In this document: in pieces, positions 6,840-16,860 of the stretch
Position numbering within the stretch: position 1 is the first letter of the stretch
Layout: the number at the start of each line of letters is the position of its first letter
Assembly (NCBI GenBank): GCA_003024985.2
Contig: PXIH01S0001311.1
From: Euperipatoides rowelli
Taxonomy: Eukaryota > Onychophora > Udeonychophora > Euonychophora > Peripatopsidae
Strand: one strand, 5' to 3'
DNA length: 18,345 nt
The notes under the pieces: model-generated
Database searches by the model: none
Seen by the model: only the letters and a program-made list of their open reading frames with translations
Told to the model about the DNA's origin: nothing
Program-made: the position numbers and the translations under genes

Positions 6840-8340
6840 TCTACCTGTTTGTATTAATTATTGTAAGAACTTTTTTTTCAATTATTATATATACTTTCAT
6901 ATATAAATCCTATTTGATTTATTTAGAAAATCTTATAATGATTTAAAATTTTAATATCCAAGTGTGAATTTTTTACTTTGTTCAACTTTAATTCCCTGCT
7001 GCTTTATAGACAAAGGAAACTATCATCCACTGTACACGTGCACCTATAATGTTAGTCATTTTTGCCGTTCCACCACCTGTAAAGAAAATCGTTCTCCTGC
7101 CTTTTATGATTTTAAAAATTTGAATAACTTTAAACTGACGGTTGATCATTTTGTTTGTTTAAGAATATTTGACTAAAGATGCAACCTCTTCAATTTTATT
7201 TTACTGGCTCGGCTACTTCATTCATCTGTATTTCAACCACTGAAATTATTAAGGCTCCAACCTTGAATTTATTTTTAAATTTAATTATTTAATGCTATGC
7301 CTTAAGGATAATCTATTTTTTCGACCCATCAATTCCATCCGATTTCTATCACTGTTTTTTTTTTGTCAATTTCCAATTTATTTCCACTAATTTATTAAAT
7401 GTTGAGATAGTGAAGAAACCAAGTAAATTTTTCAAACATCAAAAAATTTAAATTTCCAAAATGTCAAAACCAATAAAACTACACTAAATGAGTTAAAGGA
7501 AGAAAAATATTTAAAAGAAGATACTGTCAAACCTATCCTCAACTTGGTGGCTCAAATACTCTTAAAAATTCAGCTGAGATGAGCCCTGACAAAACCTTAA
7601 AAGAAAGCCAGAGCCAAGTTTTCAAACTTATGCAGGTGGAAAAGATCTATTGTAACTAGTAATTTGAAAGGAAAATTAAAACTTTAACCACCTAATGATA
7701 GAAGATCTTTATTCCTTTTTCTCCAGACTCTAAATTTACTAATAACATACAGTAAGTACAATCTGTATCTGTCTGAAAATGTTAACTTATTTCATTCCAT
7801 TTTAGTTTTCCTTCATCCAGAATATCTTAAATAAAACCATGAACTCTATTCTGTTTTTATTGATAAAAAACTTTAGCTGCTCATTTATTCAATTTTTATC
7901 CCACTCAATCCTCTTCAATATTTTTCTCCAGTTGCTTCCATCCATTCTACTTCATTTTTAATACATTGCACCATGTCTATCTGTGTTCCTGATAATCGTT
8001 TTCTTGAAGTTATCCCTCATCCTGATTTTTATTTAAGTTTTCTTTATATATTTTTTCTTACAATTTTTATGTAAAGTTCAGAAAGGTTTGGTTATAATCT
8101 ATTTATTATTATTATTATTTAGTATTTTTTTATATATAGGCTACAGTATATGCAGTATACTGTATATTAATAATTAAAAAATTCAACTTAGATAAATTTT
8201 TTTTACTAATCGGTAATAGTTTTATTGGTAAAATAATAAATTTCTCATTTTAGTCCACTAAGTTATAGGTAAAAGCCCTTCAAACAAATATTTGTAATAT
8301 TTGTGCCATAAACTTAATGTTACAATTTGGTGTAGCCTAT
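6840..8340. other. AT-rich DNA with faint coding traces
   Basis: No supported gene. Faint traces: minus-strand frame at about 7000-7160 containing FFTGGGTAKMTN; plus-strand frame at about 7567-7656 containing AEMSPDKTLKESQSQVFKLM, which is not typical of random AT-rich sequence. Neither is assignable. A TAT/ATT simple repeat lies at about 8104-8120. TACAGTATA and TATACTGTA near 8142-8164 form a 9-bp stem. Confidence 0.4.
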
Positions 8341-8352
8341 TCAAAATTTTTT

Positions 8353-8377
8353 TTTGATGGGAATCTCACCCATCAAA
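8353..8377. repeat. 9-bp perfect hairpin
   Basis: TTTGATGGG (8353-8361) pairs with CCCATCAAA (8369-8377) across the 7-base loop AATCTCA, after a run of T. No associated gene was recognised. Confidence 0.7.
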
Positions 8378-8379
8378 TA

Positions 8380-9000
8380 TAATTTATTAACTCATAAGTT
8401 CTTTAAAATAACAATGGAAAATAAGAAAAACATACGGAAAAAACCTCCCAATTCAAATCTAGGGATTGTAATTCCAGAAAATAATTCAAAATGATTAATT
8501 TCACATTAGTAAGGAAAATAAATATATATTAATGAACTTATTAACTAGACAGAAAATTCTTAATATCAATAACATAATTCAATGGGTGCAAATTTTTTAA
8601 GTAATACATAAAATCAAATAAAGACAGTTTCAAAATCTTAAAACAAAGCTATTAAAAAGGTTAGAAAATTACAATTTCTTCCTTTTCTTTCTTTCTTTAT
8701 CAATACAAAAAGAATTATTGAAAAATAATACTTAATGTATTCAAATATTAAGATCAATCAAATATTAAGACTTAGATGTCACAACGATATTTGAATTAAA
8801 TCAATTATAATGAATATTGAAATATATTAATTTATAAAAAATAAAACTTATTGCTCGCAAATTTATACTAAAGTAGACTCATAATATAATTATTGACCAA
8901 AAGAAAAATATTTTCATAACTAGTCAACAATCATTACTTTGAAATACACCCTTAACAGGGCCGAATTGTTATGAATAATTATAATTCAAAATTATAAATA
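8380..9000. other. AT-rich DNA, short tandem duplication
   Basis: No gene seen. TCAAATATTAAGA is repeated at 8741-8753 and 8758-8770 (17-base period). A TTTC-rich pyrimidine run lies at about 8680-8700. Confidence 0.5.
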
Positions 9001-9014
9001 TTAATTACGTTATA

Positions 9015-9690
9015 TCAATAAATGTACAGTATAACCAATGGCAAGGATATCTTCATTAACCAACTTAGTATTAGGAAATTCACAAGTCCAAATATAAAGT
9101 CAATCTTGAAAATTTCAGTTTTACCAACAAAGGTCGTAACTTTCCAAATAGAAAAGGCCATATCTAACATCATAATACAATAAAATTCAATTATAAGAAG
9201 TATCAAAACGAATGTTTTAACTTTCTTCATCTGGACAAAGACTCCAATCAAAACAAATGAGTATAATCGGTTTAGTATTAAAATCTTTAAGATTCAGACA
9301 AATTCAAGTGTTTTTACTATTTTTAATGGTGCCAAAAATATTTTGTAGGGTTCAGATTGAAAAATTTAGATTAATTTCAAAATCAATAAACTTTCACTTA
9401 GGATCCAATATGAATAGTTCTAGTATTTAGAGTTCATTAAATATTTTGTTAAATTAGAAATTTGGAGTAAAAATTATGCTTTAAAGATGAAACTTATAAA
9501 ATGAATAAAATTTAATACCGTTGAAAGTTGTTCAAGGTTTACCGCTGAAATTTTCAGAGCTTTGATACCAATTAATTTAAGTCAGAGTTCATAGAATAAT
9601 TCTTCAAAATTGATTTTGAGTATCAGATAAATATTATAAAAGCAATTATCAGGCAAAAAGTCAATTAAAAATAAATAAAATGATTAAAAC
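9015..9690 (-). pseudogene. Hydrophobic broken frame, possible membrane-protein relic
   Basis: On the minus strand a single reading frame can be followed from about 9690 down to 9015 with only a handful of stops. The last 78 codons (9251-9015) are open and contain two or three hydrophobic helices (VLILLIIEFYCIMM, FGLVNFLILSW). Upstream in the same frame are LKINFEELFYEL and LKISAVNLEQLSTVLNF, with leucine/asparagine spacing that recalls arthropod gustatory receptors. AT-rich DNA produces hydrophobic frames by chance, so this is a weak call; no diagnostic C-terminal motif is visible. Confidence 0.15.
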
Positions 9691-9699
9691 ATCAGAGAC

Positions 9700-11340
9700 A
9701 CATTAAATGTAATACCTTACTCACAACTCACGCATGCACAAGCAAAATTATTATTTTTTATACTAAAATAGAAAAGAAATTTATTTTACTTAAATAAACA
9801 CTTATAATTTTTATTATTCGCTTAAACTTAGTTATCTTGAAGTTGAAGTCATAATTATTTCAAATGCATACAGTAATTTTAACTATTTGCATAACTTTTT
9901 TTTTTTTTGGTTTTGCCACTTTGAGCTATGTTTGACAGTGTGCTGAAAGATATATTTTTCTCTTGAAATTAATGATTCAAGTTTACAAAGACTTGATTTA
10001 AAAAATTTAATAAAATTATTGCAGACTTTTTTGTTTACAAAATGAATAAGCATCTTGTTAAAAATATTATCATTAACAAAAATGAAGGGTGTGTGACATT
10101 ATTAGATTGTCAAGATTTATATATGGCAGTGGTTGCACGAAACTGTTAAAAACAATTTTTGCAAACAATCCATTACTAAGAAATCCAAATTATTTACAGA
10201 ACAATCAAAATCAAGCCATTTATAAAAATGTTTACAAAATGACAAAAACAAATGAGATAATTTTCTCAAAATAATAATAGTTCAGTATATCTAAAAAAAT
10301 ATACAAAAGATTATGTATATTTACAATATATACAGTAGATAAGCTTCACTTTAAGGTGGAGCTATACAATTTTGTTTTCAAATTGAAGGTGAACATTTCA
10401 ACGACAAAGTTAATGCTATATTCAAGGAACGTTTTAAGAACAGACGGCAATATATGTGTGCTCTGTAAAAACATGGAAGAATAAATGATAAACTTTTACA
10501 ATAAATGGAACCTTAAAAAAACATAGAATACACAAACAACATTTAAATCATAGCAAGAATGTTTTATTTTATTTAGGAAAATACCAATAAAATTGATTAA
10601 ATAATGGTTTGCCATGTTATATGCCATTTGGTTACATAGAAACTGTGTCATCTTGAATAACAAAATGGAGAGTATAAACTTGTTTTTCATGACTTTTATG
10701 TTAAGGACTAAAAATGGACTCAAAATCCTCGACCAAATGAAGTATGGAATGAGTTTATACATTAAGGAAGGAACAAAATAATGATGAATTTTATTTGTAA
10801 CATAAAAATATAAAGGTTTTAATAAAATTTAAAAATTGAACAAAAAAAATATTAATTTTATAGGCCATTACCTTTAAGAATAATTCACTGAGTAAAGTAT
10901 TTGTCAGAGAAATAGTTGTTTTATGATTAGGTATTTACTAAAAAATAAACTATTGAAATTAGTTTGTTTGAGTCGATTAATTCGTGACCACGATTTACTG
11001 TATCCTTTGTTATATTAAAAAAATAATACTTAACTTTGATTGAAGTTCTACCTTAAATTTAATAAGATAAACTAGATAAATAAATCTCAACTGCTATTTG
11101 AATTTCCCTGATAATGACAATTTAACACAAAACTTTTGTTTCATATAATCCAAATATATTTATGAAACAATTTATTTATTGGAATATAATTTTTCAAGAA
11201 TAATGACCTTTTAGATTACCGTATGCAATTATTTCAATACTTAAAATATAACTTAAATATTACTTAGCAACTAATTGCACGCATAATGAGAAATATTAGC
11301 AGTATATTATTATTAAATTTTGAAAATTAAAGTTAACACT
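9700..11340. other. AT-rich DNA, nothing recognised
   Basis: No gene, element end or RNA gene was recognised on either strand. The longest open frames (10089-10274 plus, 10496-10762 minus) have composition-driven residues and no motif. A T-run lies at about 9898-9908. Confidence 0.5.
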
Positions 11341-11349
11341 ATTAATAGA

Positions 11350-11620
11350 TGTTATTAAAATTAGGCCTTACAAAGTTATATCAGATGATGCTGGCGATGC
11401 TATCTTTCAGCAGGTAATTTATGTGTGACTGGCAAATAAATAATGGCTGGTTGCAGATAAAGCTAGCTTTAAATGATTTTAATTGATAAGGTTCTATGGA
11501 GTCTTTATATTGGTTAAGGATTTTATTAAGGAGCCATGCGAGTAGAAGGAATCATCTTAATTAGCAGTTGATTTAAAGTGTTTTATGAATGACTATTTCA
11601 ACCTCATTGATGTGTATTTT
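11350..11620. promoter_or_regulatory. More complex non-coding patch, possible conserved element
   Basis: Sequence complexity and G+C rise relative to the flanks (for example GATGATGCTGGCGATGCTATC at about 11384-11404, GGAGCCATGCGAGTAGAAGG at about 11530-11549, and TTAATTAGCAG at about 11556-11566, a homeodomain-type TAATTA core). No open frame explains it. It could be a conserved enhancer-like element or an old repeat; no alignment is available. Confidence 0.2.
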
Positions 11621-12380
11621 TGTAAAAAAAAAAAAATCCATATTTAATTAGTCATTTTGTTATATTTGGTCTAAAAACATATCAAAATTAGGCTTTTATA
11701 GCAATATTTACTTTGATATGATTTCATGTCTATATCTATGCCAGAGAAATCTCGCATGAATAGTGTTAAGTGGTTGTCAAGAGAGGTATTTCAGTATTAC
11801 CATCGCTTTCATTACTATCTACCTGAGCTGCTTAAACTATATATTTTTGGATAAACGTTGTTAGCTTGTTCCCTTACAAACAATATTTATAAATAATTTT
11901 ACCGTTCAGTTGTATTGGTTCCTATAAATTGCATTAAAAAAAATTGCACAAGTTCTCGGAAAAATATGTAGCATACTTTTCTTTTTATTACTAAAAATCG
12001 GGCTTTAATGGATTTGTAGATCAAGTTTGTTCATAAATTAAAACCTAATTATTGTGGATCTAAAAACAGTACTATAGCAGCATCTCTCGCTCTAAAATAA
12101 TAATAAAATGTACATTCCGTATCATTTTGTGAATCCCTTTACGCCATTTAGTAAACATAATGATCTTAATGTATGACAGTTCAATTCCTCACCGACCAAT
12201 CAGATTGTGTAGAGTCCACTAGCACTTACTGTATTGTTTTATTTACAGTTAGCAATTTTTATAAAAACAACTCGAAACAAACACATGTAGAGTGAAAATA
12301 GAACTTTAACAGCTTTAATGTTTTTATTTGTATTAAAAAAATATATTCTATAATAAAGTTTGAATTCTTAATAAAAACAT
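11621..12380. other. AT-rich DNA, nothing recognised
   Basis: No supported gene. A single CCAAT-like word (ACCAATCAG) is at about 12195-12203. Several T- and A-runs. Confidence 0.45.
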
Positions 12381-12400
12381 TGACCCGGATGTTGGCACCG

Positions 12401-12408
12401 TATCGATA
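12401..12408. promoter_or_regulatory. DRE-like TATCGATA motif
   Basis: TATCGATA, the palindromic core of the arthropod DNA-replication-related element bound by DREF, inside a G+C-richer patch (ACCCGGATGTTGGCACCG just before it). An 8-base match is weak by itself, and no transcription start is demonstrated. Confidence 0.2.
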
Positions 12409-12489
12409 GCTGCTTGAATTTTTTTTGTTTGTAAATAGTTTTTCTATTTATGTTATTTATTATTTTCTTTATTATATTATTTATGCAGG

Positions 12490-12606
12490 AGTATTGTGAA
12501 GGCGAGCTGGATCAATAACCAGGTGTTGAACTGGCATAGTGCAATACAATGGTATTGCAGTACTGTAGTCTACTGTTTTGGTGAAGTCTGCTTGATCTGT
12601 TATTAA
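12490..12606 (+). other. Candidate exon with a good acceptor
   Basis: A T-rich tract (about 12440-12485) ending in ATGCAG resembles a 3' splice site. After it, one frame stays open for about 38 codons (SIVKASWINNQVLNWHSAIQ onward) to a TAA. A possible donor AG/GTGTTG lies about 35 bases inside. No family is recognised and the frame may be accidental. If transcribed it could be a 3' terminal or non-coding exon. Confidence 0.15.
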
Positions 12607-12619
12607 CATTTGTCTAAGT

Positions 12620-13430
12620 ACAGTAGCTGTCAGACTAAGTTTATTTAGCTGAGAATTTGAACAGTTTAATGACTTTACTTTATCAATCAGATTTTTGGTT
12701 TTTTTTTCTATTTCTGGTTATTTGAATTTAGCAAATCTTTTTTCATAATCATTGTAATTAGGATCTATATCCTTTCAGGGCTAAGATTTTAAAGTTGAAT
12801 GAAATTAATTTTATATAGTTTAAATTGTATATATTTTGTTGAGTGATAATTATAATAAACCTAATAAACTATCGATTTGGCCCACTACAAAGTTCTTTTA
12901 GAAAAAAAACTAGATTATTTTCTTTACCAACTTGTATGTTTTCAAACTTAATTTGAATTTCTAGTTTATTACCGTAAATAATAAATAAGGTAAATTAGTA
13001 AATAAGGTAAAACTAGATCGAAAGTCCAATTAAATTTTTTATAAAAATTGAAATATTCAATTATTAAAATGTGATCACGCTTATATTTTCTTAGTGCTAG
13101 CCTAGTGAAGCAAACTGTTTTATGATTGAACTGCGGCATATTCAATAGGTCATGTAACAGAATTCTTTTGACGCAAATTCTTATGGGATATGTAGCAAGA
13201 TTTCAGTCTTGGCTACGTCAAAATGACACCATCATTAAGTTTTTATTTTTTTGTAAACGTAGAACAAACCTAGGAATTTTTATGTTTTAGTAAAATTTTT
13301 AAAATTGATTAATTAAACAAATATTTTTAGGTAAAACTAAACATAAATCAATTAAAAAAATAATTCATAAACCATTGGAATCGAAGTAACTGGAACTGAA
13401 CAGAAAAATTATTGACGGCTATGCTTATTT
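12620..13430. other. AT-rich DNA, nothing recognised
   Basis: No gene or element recognised. TAAATAAGGTAAA is repeated at about 12983 and 13000. Confidence 0.45.
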
Positions 13431-13469
13431 TTAGTAGAATAATTAGATTGCTATGGATTTACAAATGTT

Positions 13470-13710
13470 GAAATACAAACAGAGGGATGCTCACTGGGGC
13501 AGTCTAGATTCATTGCTGGTTTTAAACGGAGACTAATAAAAACAAATTCTGTTGTAATTAGTAATTAGGATTACCTCTGGAATACAGAATGTCCTCCTTC
13601 TCATTAGGTAACTGCGATAATTTTTAATAGTTAGTCCCATTAATTAACTCATGAGATACATCTCGCCTCCATTATTATTCTAGCAGCATTCATCTTACTG
13701 GAGTGTTACA
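13470..13710. promoter_or_regulatory. Possible enhancer: clustered homeodomain-type sites
   Basis: About 240 bases of mixed-complexity sequence in otherwise AT-simple DNA. GTAATTAGTAATTAGGATTA at 13554-13573 holds two TAATTA-type cores and a GGATTA (bicoid/Otx-type) core in 20 bases; ATTAATTAA follows at 13639-13647. There is no open frame. The patch lies about 0.8 kb upstream of the candidate exon at 14470, so it would be intronic. Regulatory function is inference from motif density. Confidence 0.25.
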
Positions 13711-13719
13711 CATATAAAG

Positions 13720-14460
13720 TTGTTGCACGCTCAGATAAAACTGAAATTTATAATTTTATTAACAATTAAATTTCCTCAACTTGATTTTTTCAATTGAAGT
13801 TATACAGTTCTTTTCCAGTTAAGCTTACTCTAAAATTTCAGCTTAATGAACTTATTTCATCAATTCAGTATTTCAATATAAAATAAATTTTGAAAGCTAA
13901 ATAAATAATTGAAAATTTTCAAATTTATTTAAGTAATAAAAATAGAATAAATAAATAATGAATTTATGCAACCATCATCCATTAATTTCTCATTAAAGAC
14001 TTCAAAACTTATGGCAGATGTCAATAATATAAAACATAAAGATGTTTACACACATTTACCTAATCCCCAAATGGAATTTTATGTAAACTTAAAGCCTGTT
14101 ATTAAAATCTCTCTAATTTTTCAGGCTTCTTTGTGGGTTGATATTGTAATTGTCCAATAATAATATGTTGGCATGCATTTTGGTCCATTATAAAGTGTTG
14201 AGAGAAAATTTTATTGTTCTAAACTTTTTTTAGATTATAAAATGGTCAACCTCAAAAAGACTTCAATTAAATTTAAAAATAATTCATAAATTAAATAAAA
14301 GCATATATTGTAGGCTTACATCTAATGTTCTTGTGTAACTTATACAATTTTATTTTGAAAAGAAAAAAAAAAACTTTTGTTTATTGATAAATGCCTTCAA
14401 ATGTCTAAATTTTTTTTTACGAATTACAGTATATAATGTAAATTATTTTGTCTCTTTTAT
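13720..14460. other. AT-rich intron-like DNA
   Basis: No gene supported. The open frame 13966-14160 has no recognisable motif, although a T-rich tract with CAG at about 14120-14125 lies within it. Confidence 0.45.
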
Positions 14461-14469
14461 TTACTCTAG

Positions 14470-14575
14470 CCCAAGATTACCAAACCATGGATGTTAATAA
14501 AATCTGCAATTATTTTGTTCATTACAGTTGTTATATACATTTTTAATGATGCAGGCTTTTTGAATTTAAATCTAG
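14470..14575 (+). CDS. Internal exon, probably of a P-protein (OCA2/hoepel-like) gene
   Basis: A pyrimidine-rich tract ending TTTACTCTAG (to 14469) is a strong 3' splice site, and G/GTAAGT at 14575/14576 is a near-perfect donor. Between them lie 35 codons plus one base (phase 0 start, phase 1 end) without a stop; a TAG in the acceptor stops the frame on the left, as expected for an exon. The peptide has a basic start (PKITKPWMLIK), one membrane helix (SAIILFITVVIYIF) and then FLNLNL-G. In P-proteins (multi-pass anion transporters of pigment organelles, NhaD/ArsB-related) a basic loop is followed by a helix ending in an LxLGW motif, and this exon would end inside that Gly codon. No neighbouring exon was found, so the family assignment rests on 35 residues. 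Confidence 0.5.
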
Positions 14576-14741
14576 GTAAGTTTAGTATTGTGTATGGTGG
14601 AACTTCAAAATTTGGGCTCTGTGGTAGGAAATTACTGTAGGCTATATTGTGGTCCCTTCTTGGATATTCCTCTATTTCATTGCTTTACTACTTTCACTCA
14701 CTGTAGGACTGCTGCTATCCATTTCAAAGTTGATTAGTAAC

Positions 14742-15263
14742 TGTTAGAAATTAAGGATTCATTACTAATATTGTAGATTGAACACAATTATATTATTTAC
14801 AAGTTAGCTTCACACTATGGTTATATGTACAGATCTATCTCGTGGTAGTCACGAGGCGTCACAGTTCAATAGATTCTTATAAAGGTACAGTATATCCTTA
14901 TCTAAAATCAGTGATAATCTCCAAACACTGAAGAACACTAAGAATCAGTAAATTTACAATTCAAAATACATTTTATATCCAAAATGACTTACGTTCATGA
15001 CAATCTAGCCTCACACAAGGCCTGGCTGTCTCCATTAATATCAAATTATAACAATCTATCCCATAATTACCAATATATAAAGCTCGTTCTCAGTTTCATT
15101 ACGTGATTTGACTTTATCTACCTTCTCAACTACACACCTCCATTGAACCTACTTCACATTACTGAATGTTCAATACAGTATATAATTTTATACATTTAAA
15201 TAATTTCACTAACATATTTCTTTTATCTCAAAATTAATTCAATGTCATTTCAAATATTTAACA
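14742..15263 (-). repeat. 3' LTR of a Ty1/Copia element (minus strand)
   Basis: On the minus strand the segment begins TGTTAAATA (15263) and ends TCTAACA (14742), giving the TGTTA...TAACA ends typical of Copia LTRs, about 522 bases. Directly before it on the same strand is TTTTGGGGGGGA (15275-15264), a polypurine tract in the right place. A CTCGTG-GTAGT-CACGAG hairpin lies inside at about 14838-14854. GTAAC at 14737-14741 may be the target-site duplication; the partner at the other end was not found. No second LTR is in the window. Confidence 0.65.
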
Positions 15264-15275
15264 TCCCCCCCAAAA
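15264..15275 (-). promoter_or_regulatory. Polypurine tract of the Copia element
   Basis: Read on the minus strand, TTTTGGGGGGGA stands immediately before the LTR start TGTTA. This is the normal plus-strand DNA primer site of LTR retrotransposons and fixes the element's orientation. Confidence 0.6.
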
Positions 15276-15280
15276 TGTCA

Positions 15281-15420
15281 TTACTTTAATTTCCCTTTTT
15301 TTAAGTACATATTTATTAGGTTTTTTTCTTATATTATACAGCATCTGGTAGATCTTCTAAGTGGTTCATTTTCCTTCCTAGTGTTACTGGTTTGTCTGGA
15401 TATTGGGAAAGTCATTTCTA
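15281..15420 (-). other. Copia internal sequence spanning the RT deletion
   Basis: Short AT-rich stretch between the integrase fragment and the polypurine tract; no reverse transcriptase motif (such as YVDD) is legible. It probably contains the deletion joint. Confidence 0.4.
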
Positions 15421-15421
15421 A

Positions 15422-15680
15422 TTACTCAATATTGCTTTCTCTATAGGTATCTTCATTAAATCGTACTGTTCTAGAATAAATTATTTTATTTGTCTAAGAT
15501 CTTGTATCCTTTTATGTTTTCACCATAACCTAATAATATACCTTCTCTTCCATTATTTGAAAGTTTACTTCGGTGTTGCTTTGGTATCCAGAAAACTACT
15601 TTACTGCCCATAATTCTAAGATGTCCCAAATCAGGTGTTTTTCCGGTCCATAATTTGTATGGTATCTCTTGTATATATCA
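15422..15680 (-). pseudogene. Copia integrase C-terminal fragment
   Basis: The minus-strand frame from about 15680 to the TAA at 15488-15486 reads IPYKLWTGKTPDLGHLRIMG, later WIPKQHRSKLSNNGREGILL and GYGENIKGYKILD. This is the Copia pattern PYELW.GKKP..SHLR.FG, IP...R.KLD.....G...GYS...KGYR, found between integrase core and reverse transcriptase. A second frame (15475-15422) continues with SRTVRFNEDTYRES, the usual 'RDV.FNE' region, after a frameshift. The reverse transcriptase and RNase H, normally over a kilobase, are absent: only about 150 bases separate this from the polypurine tract. The integrase core is also missing upstream. Confidence 0.8.
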
Positions 15681-15689
15681 GACCTCTAA

Positions 15690-15755
15690 GATTAGCACGT
15701 CCGCACGTCCCGGGCCTGTAAAATCTTTAAAGCACAAGTCCGAACGGATGTGTGA
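15690..15755. other. GC-rich pocket with a short duplication
   Basis: GCACGTCC occurs twice in tandem (about 15694-15709), followed by CGGGCCTG and, 30 bases later, CAAGTCCGAACGGATGTG. It is much richer in CpG than the flanks and lies just right of the Copia fragment. It may be the end of a DNA transposon, but no partner end was found. Confidence 0.3.
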
Positions 15756-16255
15756 ATTTATTATTTTTTTCTAAAAAATCTCCTAATTTAAAATGCATTA
15801 TAATTTTAGCCTGTATAAAACTAATCCTTAAATTCCTGATACAGTATCTTAGATTTTAGAAATTAAAAAAAAAAATACATTCACGAAGAAGCATCAAATA
15901 GCGAGATGTAATAAATGCACACTTATGCTGTTTATCAATAAAACATACAATGATAAAAGTTTATCCTTTGAAAATCTTTTTTTTTTTTTAATTTGGAAAT
16001 TGGAATCAATAATTAAAAGTCATGAGCTCCGCTTCAAACATTTAATTTCTTGCTTAGAATAAAAAAAATAATATAAAAGTACTTAGAAAATCCTGGGATT
16101 TGTTCAAATTTTGAACAATGTTGTCAGTATTTGAGAAAATAATCTGACCATCACGCTAATTAGTAATTGCCTACTGTATGTTAAATTATTTGCTTAAGGT
16201 CACCACCAGGGGCAGGATTACTAAAAAGTGGTTTGTAGATTTGTAATGAATGTGT
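15756..16255. other. AT-rich DNA, nothing recognised
   Basis: No gene recognised between the Copia fragment and the LINE. A T-run is at about 15979-15990. Confidence 0.45.
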
Positions 16256-16261
16256 AATAGA

Positions 16262-16855
16262 AATGAGGGCGGTTAAAAGTTATAAAAAATAGAATAGAGA
16301 TATATGGTAAAGAAATGGAGGGAATGAAGGGTGAATTTGGGGTTTAAAAGAGGAAGTGGGAAAAGTATTGAAAATGATAAAGGAATTAAGTTTGGGGTTG
16401 TTAAAGAAAAGGGAGATAGGGAAAGTAGGGATAAAATAAAAGATGATATTGGGATTAAGGTTAAAATATTGGAAGAAAGGATAGACCAAATAGAGATAGA
16501 TATGGATGGATTAAATAACGGATGAAATGGGAAATGCCATAAGGGAAAGTAATGGTGGATAATGAGGAAGATAGGGAAAATTTGAGAGAAATAAAGAGGG
16601 GGAAAGTAATTATAGAATAGTAATCAGGAGAAAGTATTTCTGAGGACTATGAATTAATAGACAACGGGAGAAGTAGGTACGGATAATAGTGTAGAAAAAA
16701 TGTCAAGGTTATACAAGAAGAAGAGTTTAAAGTAAATAAGAGGGAAGCAGCAGATATGATAAAGGATGATGGAGGAATGATAAGTGAAATAGAAAGGTAT
16801 GAAAATACAAGAGAAAGTGATATTAAGATTTATAAGAGGAAAGGAAAGGAAAAAA
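16262..16855 (+). pseudogene. LINE ORF1-like region, purine-rich and broken
   Basis: The plus strand is almost devoid of cytosine (five C in 16321-16620). Frames in it are rich in Lys, Glu, Ile, Gly and Arg. The open piece 16331-16525 reads with a heptad-like pattern (IKVKILEERIDQIEIDMDGL), fitting a coiled coil as in many LINE ORF1 proteins, which bind the element's RNA. Several frameshifts and stops are present. It lies directly before an endonuclease start on the same strand, which is the main reason for the call. No RNA-binding motif was seen. Confidence 0.4.
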
Positions 16856-16860
16856 ATTCA

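Noticed and set aside
6718-6906. Plus-strand frame over the integrase fragment
   Set aside because: Antisense shadow of the Gypsy integrase C-terminus.
11369-11404. Micro-exon between TATATCAG and CAG/GTAATT
   Set aside because: The pyrimidine tract is poor and the exon would be about 30 bases; no neighbouring exon fits.
16280-16489. Minus-strand Phe/Ser/Pro-rich frame
   Set aside because: Complement of the purine-rich LINE strand; composition artefact.
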